From Candidatus Methanoperedens sp. (GTDB lineage Archaea > Halobacteriota > Methanosarcinia > Methanosarcinales > Methanoperedenaceae), in contig JAPMTY010000125.1 in assembly GCA_026552835.1 (NCBI GenBank), forward strand, positions 1 through 56,581: 56,581 nt of DNA, read 5' to 3'. Shown one piece after another: positions 26,515 through 34,600 of the stretch. The translations under genes and the position numbers were made by a program. Numbering within the stretch: position 1 is the stretch's first letter; every line of letters starts with the position of its first letter. The notes beneath the pieces are model-generated. The model saw only the letters and a list, made by a program, of their open reading frames with translations, did no database searches and was not told the DNA's origin.

Positions 26515-26608
26515 GACCTGTACTTTGCCTTTTGGTTGTTAAATATCTGATGGTTATAACACCGGTCTTATTTTGGCAGGGGCAACAGGATGGACTGGAT
26601 GAATTTAT

Positions 26609-27400
26609 CTATTTATTTCGATCCTTATCAAAGAACCATCCCCATTTGTTAAAATATTTTATAGCTGAATTGATGTGAACCATCAAAAGTTTATTGCTTT
26701 TATATGATCCTTTTGCATATTCATGGTAAATAACAGCTTCGGGGTAGTACATTGTTTTATATTTATTACCAATCCTCCTGCATAGATCCGTATCTTCAGC
26801 GTACATAAAAAATCGTTCATCGAACATGCCGATCTCTTTAAAAATACCGGTTCTTATGAACATAAAACAACCGGATAAACCGGGTACCGACATGATCTCA
26901 TTATAGTCCCTGTCTTTAAATTCAAAGCTGTCTAACCTTTTCCGGAACAATGGCTTTAAAAAAGACGGTATAAATCTTCGCAGTATCAAGTCAAAAGGAG
27001 TGGGTAATTTTTTACAGAGATATTGCAGCGAACCGTCAGGATAGAGAATTTTTGGCATTACCAGCCCTACATCGTTATTGCTCTCTATAAAATTATATAA
27101 TTTTTCCAGATTGCCTCTTGAAAAATAAATATCAGGATTTAATACCAGATGATATTTTGAAAGCTCCTGGATTCTGCGGATAGCGATATTATGACCGGCT
27201 CCAAAACCAATGTTCGCATTATTAAAAACATATTCGATCCTATTGTCATTACAGATTTGTCTTAAATTATCATCGGGCGAATTGTCAATAACTATCAGCC
27301 TGACTGACAATTCGGTATTTAAGAAACTATTAATTGCTTTTTGTAGAATTGCAGGATCATTTCTACAGGTTACGATGGAAGCTGTCAGGTCATACTTCAT
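26609..27400 (-). CDS. family 2 glycosyltransferase (rhamnosyltransferase-like)
   Basis: A 263-aa GT-A glycosyltransferase. It has the start SIVTCRNDPAIL, the nucleotide-binding VIDNSPDD, the LVLNPDIYFSRGN segment as DxD equivalent, and the ED of MYAEDTDLCRRIG, as in rhamnosyltransferase-like GT2 enzymes. Cytoplasmic face of the membrane is expected. The gene overlaps the upstream glycosyltransferase gene by 11 bp and likely extends the lipid-linked glycan. Donor and acceptor sugars are unknown. Confidence 0.88.
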   Translation of the reverse strand: MKYDLTASIVTCRNDPAILQKAINSFLNTELSVRLIVIDNSPDDNLRQICNDNRIEYVFNNANIGFGAGHNIAIRRIQELSKYHLVLNPDIYFSRGNLEKLYNFIESNNDVGLVMPKILYPDGSLQYLCKKLPTPFDLILRRFIPSFLKPLFRKRLDSFEFKDRDYNEIMSVPGLSGCFMFIRTGIFKEIGMFDERFFMYAEDTDLCRRIGNKYKTMYYPEAVIYHEYAKGSYKSNKLLMVHINSAIKYFNKWGWFFDKDRNK

Positions 27401-28118
27401 TTTTTGTTCGCCTCTCTAAAAGCCTTGCAGCGATTCTTAATAGTAAATTTGCCCTGAAACTGATTTTATCAATAATAGTATATGGGCTTGGTCCGCAAGT
27501 TGGTGATGCGCTATTTTCATGCCGCCGGTATTTTATCAATTTCTGATCACAGAAATAAGTCTTCCCATAAAGTTCGCCGATCATCCCTATCCACATATCA
27601 TGCATCGGAATATTATCCGGAAAAGGGAGTGCGATATCAAGTATCCTGCGATTAAAAGCCATGCAGCATCCCATATATGAATTTTTCAGAAGGTTATTCA
27701 GAAGTCCTTTTTTTGATCCCCTGATCCTGAAAAATGATTCATTCAGGATATCTTCATTTTCATTGATGATGATGCAATCACTTACGACCAGATCATATTG
27801 GTGCAATAATCCAATCATAATTTTTACTTTGTTTTCGAGCCAGATGTCATCCTGGTCAGATAAAAAAATTATATCTCCTTTAGCTTTTTCCAGGGCGTTT
27901 TCAAAATTATGGATCGGATTGAAAAACCTGTTATTTTCAAACAATTTTATTCTTTTATCATTAAAAGTCTTGATAATATTTACGGTGTTATCTGTCGAAG
28001 AATCGTCGGAGATTATTATCTCATCATTTTCACCAATTTGATCCAATATTGATCCCAATTGAAGGTGAATATATTTTTCACCGTTATATGTAGCCATACA
28101 AACCGAGATTTTACTCAT
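27390..28118 (-). CDS. family 2 glycosyltransferase
   Basis: A 242-aa GT2 enzyme: VCMATYNGEKYI at the N-terminus, IISDDSSTDNT for UDP-sugar binding and LSDQDDIWL as the metal-binding DxD-type motif, characteristic of the alpha-1,3-rhamnosyltransferase-like/WcaA group. It is the middle one of three GT2 genes, 4 bp after the first and overlapping the third by 11 bp. Confidence 0.9.
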   Translation of the reverse strand: MSKISVCMATYNGEKYIHLQLGSILDQIGENDEIIISDDSSTDNTVNIIKTFNDKRIKLFENNRFFNPIHNFENALEKAKGDIIFLSDQDDIWLENKVKIMIGLLHQYDLVVSDCIIINENEDILNESFFRIRGSKKGLLNNLLKNSYMGCCMAFNRRILDIALPFPDNIPMHDMWIGMIGELYGKTYFCDQKLIKYRRHENSASPTCGPSPYTIIDKISFRANLLLRIAARLLERRTKNEV

Positions 28119-28122
28119 GTTT

Positions 28123-28986
28123 TCATGACCCTTTATTTTTCAAGAAATGGATGTAAAAAATTTTGATAAATCCAAAAGTCTTAAATGTTATTGACAGTTT
28201 TATCGCTCTTAAGAATGCAAAAGAAAAATATAAGCTAAAGTCGGTGTAATTTTCACTTGAATTTCTTGCACCTTCACAGTAATACATAAACCTATTTAAT
28301 AAACTCTCTGCGTTTTTATTTTCTATTGTGAACATCTTATGTTCACATATTGTATCTACAACTATGAAACTTACGAAATGCCTTCTGTATTTATCAATAA
28401 AATTATAATCACTGAAGTAAAGTTTAATTTTTTCGTTAAAACCCCCGATTTTTTCAAAAGCAGCCAGGCTTATGCACATGCCGCTGTTTAAGAGCGTCCT
28501 GTTTTTTATTGAGTTAAATCCTGCATTTATGCTTTTTAAATGAAAGCCCCTTTTCAGGTAATATCCTGACGGTGAATATATTTTATCATTTAACATCAAA
28601 ACAGGGGCGAACAGGACAGAATTTTTATAGGAATTCATGGCGTCAAAATACTTTGCCAAAGCGTCTTGCGGGAATGTGGTGTCCTGATCAAGAAGTAAAA
28701 GCCATTTTTTATTCAGTTCTTTGCCGATCTTAAATCCTTCATTGTATGCTTTACTGACTCCCGGATTTGACCTGTCGTGGATATAATGGATAATCCAGTT
28801 CTCAAAACGGGCTTCTTTTTCATATACTGGTTTCGGGCTGTTATCATAGACTATTATATCCATCTTTGATCCGGAATTTTTAAGATTTTTGCTTAATGAC
28901 AAAAAAGATTCGCAATGTTCTAATCTTGTTTCATAAAGTACCAATACTGCCAGCGTATTATTGACCTTTGATTGATTATTCTGCAT
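28123..28986 (-). CDS. family 2 glycosyltransferase (rhamnosyltransferase-like)
   Basis: A 287-aa GT2 enzyme with IIVYDNSPKP, NPGVSKAYNEGF and LLLDQDTTFPQD, the pattern of WbbL/rhamnosyltransferase-type enzymes. It is the first gene of the minus-strand run GT-GT-GT-GPT-AglB, so the promoter for the cluster should lie just beyond 28986. The specific sugar is not deducible. Confidence 0.88.
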   Translation of the reverse strand: MQNNQSKVNNTLAVLVLYETRLEHCESFLSLSKNLKNSGSKMDIIVYDNSPKPVYEKEARFENWIIHYIHDRSNPGVSKAYNEGFKIGKELNKKWLLLLDQDTTFPQDALAKYFDAMNSYKNSVLFAPVLMLNDKIYSPSGYYLKRGFHLKSINAGFNSIKNRTLLNSGMCISLAAFEKIGGFNEKIKLYFSDYNFIDKYRRHFVSFIVVDTICEHKMFTIENKNAESLLNRFMYYCEGARNSSENYTDFSLYFSFAFLRAIKLSITFKTFGFIKIFYIHFLKNKGS

Positions 28987-29128
28987 ATCCCGGTTATAAT
29001 TTAAGTCTGAATCTGGGTCTTATATATAAAAGGTGTTTGATTGGGAGCACAAACAAATGCTGAAGTGACTTTTGATGAAGAAATGGATTCGTCCCTCATA
29101 AGCAAAAGAAGATCGAGGAAATGTGATG

Positions 29129-29677
29129 CTAGTGTCGTGTCAAGGCTAAATTGTCAAATGATATCGAGATTATTACAGTCTTATCCAAATCATATAAAAA
29201 CAAACGTGATCGATTGTTTTATGGAAAACATAACATAAGCAGTATAAGGATGCGGCGCAATCCAGCGCATGCATGAATTTACTATTTTCAGCCTTTGAAG
29301 AAATTAGCCGCGGATGAACGCAGATAAACGCAGATTTAATGCTACGGTTTTTGAAAAATAATAACACCAAAATAATATTCCCCCACGCGCCGACACGTTC
29401 CCGAAGCAATCATACATGAGAAAATCAGAAAAAAGGAGCACTAAATCCCACGAACCGATAAGATGCGATGGATTTGATACTACAAATCCGCGTTCATCTG
29501 CGTTTATCTGCGGTTCGTTTTCTTTAGACTCCATAGAATCAAAAGAATCTTTTTCCAGAGCTACCAATGTATTTTCTTCAGGAAACACAAATCATCATTT
29601 TTCAGACGTTTGTCGGAAGATTATAGATCAATTTATCTCGATTATTTGTTGCTAATTGACACTTGACAAGACACTAG
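29129..29677. mobile_element. non-autonomous inverted-repeat element (MITE-like), family R2 copy 2
   Basis: A 549-bp element with imperfect terminal inverted repeats of about 46 bp. Both ends begin CTAGTGTC, one base, TGTCAAG, and both carry ATCGAGAT at the inner end. The palindromic CTAG at each tip may be the target duplication or part of the repeat. Inside are AACGCAGATAAACGCAG (about 29317) and its complement (about 29490). The inner 430 bp align in inverted orientation to 15215-15660. No transposase frame is present, so mobility would have been in trans. Confidence 0.65.
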
Positions 29678-29742
29678 TAACAGAGAAATCTCACCGCAAA
29701 GGACGCAAAGTTCGCAAAGATAATTTCAGCTATGCTTTAAGT

Positions 29743-30307
29743 TCAGGTATGAAAAAAGTTTAACAACGAACTCGTACTAACTCCATACGAACTCGCGCTC
29801 CCGGAGTTCATTTCAGTTCGTGTTAGTTCGTTGTTTCTTTCCAGAGCTGCCACCATTTTTATTGCGGCGGCACCGGCGCAGTTTAAATTCGTTTGGGTCT
29901 GGATATGTGGCACCTGTTCCTGATGTAGCAGCTTTAGCAGGTCGTTCTTTCCTCTTAATAATTCGATCTCCATTTTCATTCTTGCTACATCATTGCTATA
30001 TTTTGCTAAATTTTGCTAATATTACTATCATTTATGCTATCATTGCCATCGTTAAAGCTATTAATGCTATCATCATAGTTAGCCGATTTATTTTTGTTGC
30101 TATCATCGTGCTGCTTATTGCTAGCAACAAAAAGTTCAAAAGCTTCAATAAATATTTCGAATTGGGTTTGCCATCGTTTTCTTTTTTAACGCAAACCCCT
30201 ATCGTGCGCCAGAATTCCCGGATGAAAATTTGATATTCCTGGCCTTCATTCTTGTTTGTGTCTCTAAAAAAAAGCCAGGGTTCCCTTTCGTTATCTTCTG
30301 AAACCAT
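29743..30307 (-). pseudogene. frameshifted gene with Asn/Asp/Ser-rich linker and coiled-coil C-terminus
   Basis: Three minus-strand frames line up as one broken gene. The first (from 30307) encodes a globular segment with EYQIFIREFWRTIGVCVKK. After an A-run near 30180 the frame continues as WQTQFEIFIEAFELFVAS and then an Asn/Asp/Ser-rich linker encoded by degenerate 9-nt repeats (about 30010-30110), ending in a stop at 30006. A third frame resumes as VARMKMEIELLRGKNDLLKLL, a likely coiled coil, to the stop at 29743. At least two frameshifts separate the parts. The family is unknown; the reconstruction is inference. A GCAAAGGACGCAAAG-type dispersed repeat lies just after it (29695). Confidence 0.4.
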
Positions 30308-30380
30308 GAAAGCAGATTAGAGGAAAATATTATTCCATATTAAATATTAAATTTCCAGCGCCCGATAGGCTAACTGAAGC

Positions 30381-30460
30381 AATCTCATTTTTACTATTTC
30401 TGTCACAAGGTAAGCAAACTTGTCCTGCCAGTGCTATGGTCGCATGGTGGCTGGCGGCGT
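30381..30460 (+). repeat. direct repeat left of RelBE-type module
   Basis: About 80 bp, roughly 78% identical to 31061-31136 in the same orientation; shared blocks include GTCCTGCCAG and TCGCATGG. GCCAG and CTGGC within it can pair as a short stem. The 120 bp to the antitoxin start hold nothing else recognisable. Confidence 0.6.
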
Positions 30461-30580
30461 GGGTTTGTTGGATCACTTATTTGCGAGTTGCAGGATAGAA
30501 AACGAGGACGTTATTCAACTCAGCAGAGAGATAAGATGCAAATCCTTTTAAGTCGTAAAGTTCAATTGAAAGTGAGATAT

Positions 30581-30775
30581 ATGGAAAGTGTTACTCTTAA
30601 AAAAATCCATGAGGACTTAATGTTGATAAAAAAAGATATGAATAAAATTCGAATCTTTTTTGATGAAGATGAGTTCAAACTTTCGGATGAAATAAAAAAG
30701 CAGATATTGGAATCCCGTAAAATTCCGATGTCCAGGATGATACCTCAGGAAGAGGTTGAAAGCGAATTCTTATGA
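30581..30775 (+). CDS. RelB-like antitoxin
   Basis: A 64-aa helical protein starting MESVTLKKIHEDLMLIKKDM and ending with an acidic tail. I place the start at the ATG at 30581, preceded by GTGAGAT as a possible ribosome site; the longer upstream frame is Arg/Lys-rich, has no family match and runs into a repeat. The stop overlaps the toxin ATG (ATGA). Small helical proteins of this kind directly before RelE-type genes in archaea act as their antitoxins. Confidence 0.75.
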   Translation: MESVTLKKIHEDLMLIKKDMNKIRIFFDEDEFKLSDEIKKQILESRKIPMSRMIPQEEVESEFL

Positions 30776-31026
30776 ATTTCGAGATATTTTGGGATCCTAA
30801 AGCCGTTTCTCAATTAAGAAAACTTCCAAAAAACATTTCCTCGCGTGTGGTAAAAAAGATTAGGTTGGCAGGCGAAACTGGAATTGGATTGGAATTGTTA
30901 AATGAGCATGAATTTGGATTCAAGATTCGAATTGGTGATTACCGAGCTTTATGCGATGTCTATTATAATCCAGATAAAATTGTTGTTAGGATAGTTGAAC
31001 ATAGGAAAAAAGTCTATAAAAAATAA
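30772..31026 (+). CDS. RelE/ParE-superfamily toxin
   Basis: An 84-aa protein with the RelE fold pattern: FEIFWDPKAVSQLRKLP, a helix, then FGFKIRIGDYRALCDVYY and the terminal VVRIVEHRKKVYK. Basic residues in the last strand fit an mRNA-interferase active site. Start overlaps the antitoxin stop. The pair lies between two direct repeats, suggesting it moved as a unit. Confidence 0.88.
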   Translation: MNFEIFWDPKAVSQLRKLPKNISSRVVKKIRLAGETGIGLELLNEHEFGFKIRIGDYRALCDVYYNPDKIVVRIVEHRKKVYKK

Positions 31027-31060
31027 TAATAGGAAACAGAGCGTCAGTACTCTCCGAGCC

Positions 31061-31136
31061 AACCTCATTTTGCCATTCCCGTGACAAGGTATGCAAACCT
31101 GTCCTGCCAGCGCTATGATCGCATGGAGGCTGGCGT
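31061..31136 (+). repeat. direct repeat right of RelBE-type module
   Basis: Partner of 30381-30460, starting 35 bp after the toxin stop. Conserved core: ACAAGGTATGCAAAC, GTCCTGCCAG, CGCTATGATCGCATGG, GGCTGGCG. The GCCAG/CTGGC stem is retained in both copies. Confidence 0.6.
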
Positions 31137-31305
31137 AAGCTTTGAGTTTTGAAAAGTCTGACAAAGTTACTGTACCATAAATTCATATAGCATAGTTTGC
31201 GCAGACCCTCACTAATATATAAGCAGGCAATTTTCCTGAAGTTCGACTATAAGTGAACCCAAACACGACAATTAGTGAAGCCATTTCGTATTTTGACCAC
31301 AAAAG

Positions 31306-31338
31306 GTTTAATATAGTGTACATAATAATGAGTGTACA
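31306..31338 (+). promoter_or_regulatory. predicted promoter with paired AGTGTACA boxes
   Basis: A TATA-like GTTTAATATA (31306-31315) is followed by two identical AGTGTACA octamers at 31315-31322 and 31331-31338, 16 bp apart, each with a TGTACA palindrome. They cover the expected transcription start, giving a leader of roughly 260 nt for the 1462-aa surface protein. The leader also includes a strong GGAGG before a four-codon ORF at about 31370. Confidence 0.4.
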
Positions 31339-31474
31339 AACCCATTAGAATCGATGGGAAGGAGGAAATGGTTCAGAAATAAATTCTATCCGGATGCATA
31401 CACGTATTAATGAGTTAAGGCTTACACCAAAATACTTTAATACATGCAAGGAGAATAGAAACAGTCGTATCGTA

Positions 31475-31566
31475 TAAATGGTGGCTCGGCCAAATTGCTA
31501 AACATCTTCGGATGATTCGGCTTTTGCGGCTTCTTTACAGGGGCTAATGGTGCGTTTCACTTAAAA
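31475..31566 (+). ncRNA. conserved structured leader, copy A (candidate cis-regulatory RNA)
   Basis: About 92 nt ending 36 nt before the start codon of the 1462-aa surface protein. It matches 40027-40118, in the same position before the 1844-aa protein, at roughly three-quarters identity. Invariant blocks include GGCTCG, CCAAA, GATTCG, CTTTTGC and GCGTTTCAC. A central hairpin is kept with different sequence: CATC-TTCG-GATG here, TCAC-CGG-GTGA in the other copy. I do not recognise it as a known riboswitch class. Confidence 0.5.
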
Positions 31567-31602
31567 TAAACAGGAGACTAATAAGAGAGGAAATGAATAA
31601 TT

Positions 31603-34600
31603 ATGACTAAAAAATCGAATAGTTTTAAAAATATAACAACTGTGCTTCTGGCACTGCTGCTTTTAGGTTTTGCGGCAGCGCCGGCGAGTGCGGCTAATAT
31701 TATTAACGACCTTATCGGTTCAGATGGGGCGACTCAAGCTCCCAACTCAACTGTTAATGTGTTCGTTAATACTACATCAAGAGTAGGTAATGATACAGTT
31801 AATCAAACTTATACCAATATGAGGGTAGAGCTGAACTTTTCAATTGTGTTCAATGCTTCATCACTCACATTTGGAGGTCGAACGAACCTTACTAATGTTA
31901 CAATAGTCTTCCCATCAGGGTTTACATTGCCAACGACCTACACAAATGCGAGCCTTGCAACTGCAGGATACTCTGCACTTCACTTGGATAATCTCACAGA
32001 TACTAGGGATTATGGTTTTAATACATCAAGTACAAATGTTACGATGGCTTCCAATGCCATTATCTTCAGTCTCAATCAAACAAACCTGTTAAACCTGACT
32101 GGAGGATACCCAATGCCAGGGAATGGTACACTTAATGCCACTTCTGGACTCGGATTGAATACTTTGTATATAAATGTTACAAATGTTACAATGCCAAGCA
32201 CAGCAGGTGTTTATAGCATCAATGTATCGGCATTTAATCAAACGAATGGTATGGGTACTAACTTTACTCTGGTAAACCTGACGGTAATTAGTGATACCAG
32301 GGTGCCAACCATAAACAGCGTGACTTTCTTGAATGGTTCCACAGGAATTGGTTCAAGGTTCGATGCTAGCAATAAAATATTCAACGTGACCCAAAATGCA
32401 ACACGTATCCCTATCCAGTTCATGGTGAATGAGTCAAATCTTCTGAATTCAGGTGTCAACTTCACAAGCATAAATGTTGTAATAGACTCAGGCACAGCTA
32501 ATGTAAAGCAGTTGTTGCTCAATGGAGTCTGGCCTTATGGCGATCAAAATCCGGTGCAAGTAGGACCATTAGTTAAGGTAGCTAATACTGTTAATAATGA
32601 CACTAGGAACGCCACAGTATCTATATCAGATGTTATGTGGGGTCCATTGGCAAACCTAACAGCAGGAAACACCACACAGGGAACTGCGCACACATTGACC
32701 ATTTCCGCACAAGATAACAGCACCAACGTAGCCACTAATTACAGCTTGACTTTCTTTGTCCCAAGGTTAATACTTGGAGCAAATAGGAGTGGTGATGTGG
32801 TTGCAGATGGATTAAGTGGAAGCAGTGTAGAAATAAGGGCACATTTGCTCAATCCGGATGGCAGTGCTTTGGCGGCCAAGGCAATATCATTCTCAAGTGA
32901 CGCGAACGTATCATTCAATCCGTCATCAGTTACTATGGATGGAGCTGGCAATGCCATATCAATCGCTACCTTCACTTCAGCAGGAACCCATACCATATCT
33001 GCATTCGCGGATAACGCTCAGCAGAACATTGCAGTAGTCACACAGGCAGCTGTCACGGGGGCAAAGATGGGAATTAACGGCAACACAGCCGTAACCAGTG
33101 CGTCCCTCGTAGCAAACGGTTCTGATACTGTAAATATAACCGTGCAGGCAGTCGATACCAGCGGAAATGCTGTACTTAAATCCGGTCTGGCTGTAAATGT
33201 ATTTGAGACAACAGGACAAGGGATTACCGCAACACCCCTGAGTGGAGCAACAGATACGAACGGCCAGTTCAATGTCACCCTGACATCAAACACCACTTCA
33301 GGAATCAGCTTGATCTTTAATTCCAACATTCAGACGACAGCAGGAACCACAGCAACCGCACTGAATACTGTGAGCGTAACTTTCGCTACAGGTTCACCAA
33401 GAAGGATGGGCGCTAATGCAAGCGTGGATATCAATTCCTTCCACAATTCAATCAATACAGTTGATGATGTGGTAGGCGTAGGAATAGTCTCACCGGGAGC
33501 CAATGTAACCATAGACAGCCTCGTAGCAGGCAACAGCACAGTTATAATGGCGAACCTGAGCGACGACGGAGGTCATGCCATAGTTGGCAGTACAGTTAAC
33601 TTTGCCTTGCAAGGCGCAGGCAGTTTAAGTGCGACCTCAGCGGTAACAAACGCATCAGGCTATGCAACAGTGACCTATATCTCAGGCACGACAGTAGGCA
33701 ACGGGACTGGTGTAATCAACATTAGTTCAGCAAGCAATCATTCGCTGTTCACCAATGTGAATGTGGATACAACGAACGGAAGTGCGAACCAGGTAGTACT
33801 GATCGCGAACAGGACAGGACTTGCAACAGGCACAAAGGCGGCCCTTAATGCTAGCATCAAGGACCAGTACGGCAACGCGGTAAACTACACTGGAAGGAAC
33901 ATAACGTTCAGCGTGATAACAGGTTCAACATTGGGTACATTGGATAAGACCTTCATGCTTACCGATGAAAAGGGCACAGCATACTTTAACTTCACAGCAG
34001 GCAGTACTGCAGGAACAGTAGTATTACAGGCTAATGTTACGAATTTGCTCCTGCCAGGAAGCCCGGGTAACCTGACAAATATAACCATAACCATAGGCGT
34101 GCCGGACTCGCTCACGTTAAGCCTGAACAAGACTAACATGCCCACAACGGCGAATGCTGACCAGGGTTCCCCGGTGGTTGCAACAGCGCAGCTTACCTCA
34201 GGCGGAGTAGCAATCGGAAGCCCTAATGTGAATATAACCTTCCTGATAACCAGAGGAAGCATGTTCCAGAAAGCGGGTTCTGATGGCCTCAACACAAGTA
34301 ACAACGGTACAAGCATTACTGTAAAGACAAACAATACCGGTCTCGCCCAGGTCCAGATCAACGGATCAGGTTCGGTCGAAATCGTCACTCTGGCAGCTTC
34401 AGATATTGACAACACGTCAATTCCCACACAGACCGCGTCTGTAACCTTCACAGGTGTTGCTTCAAGCTTCACCATTACGAACAGCTCGGTTGGCGCGCCC
34501 AGTACTGCGGGAATACGCAACACCAACATTACAGTGCAGCTATTGGACTCTGCAGGAAATAGCGTGGGTCAGGCAAGCACCGTAATCTTCACGGTGAGCG

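Noticed and set aside
30400..30470. tRNA-like fold in the GCCAG...CTGGC repeat
   Set aside because: Only one short stem forms; no acceptor stem, T-loop consensus or anticodon arm can be drawn.
30949..31186. Minus-strand frames over the right-hand RelBE repeat
   Set aside because: They arise from the 80-bp repeat sequence and antisense of relE; no start signal or recognised domain.
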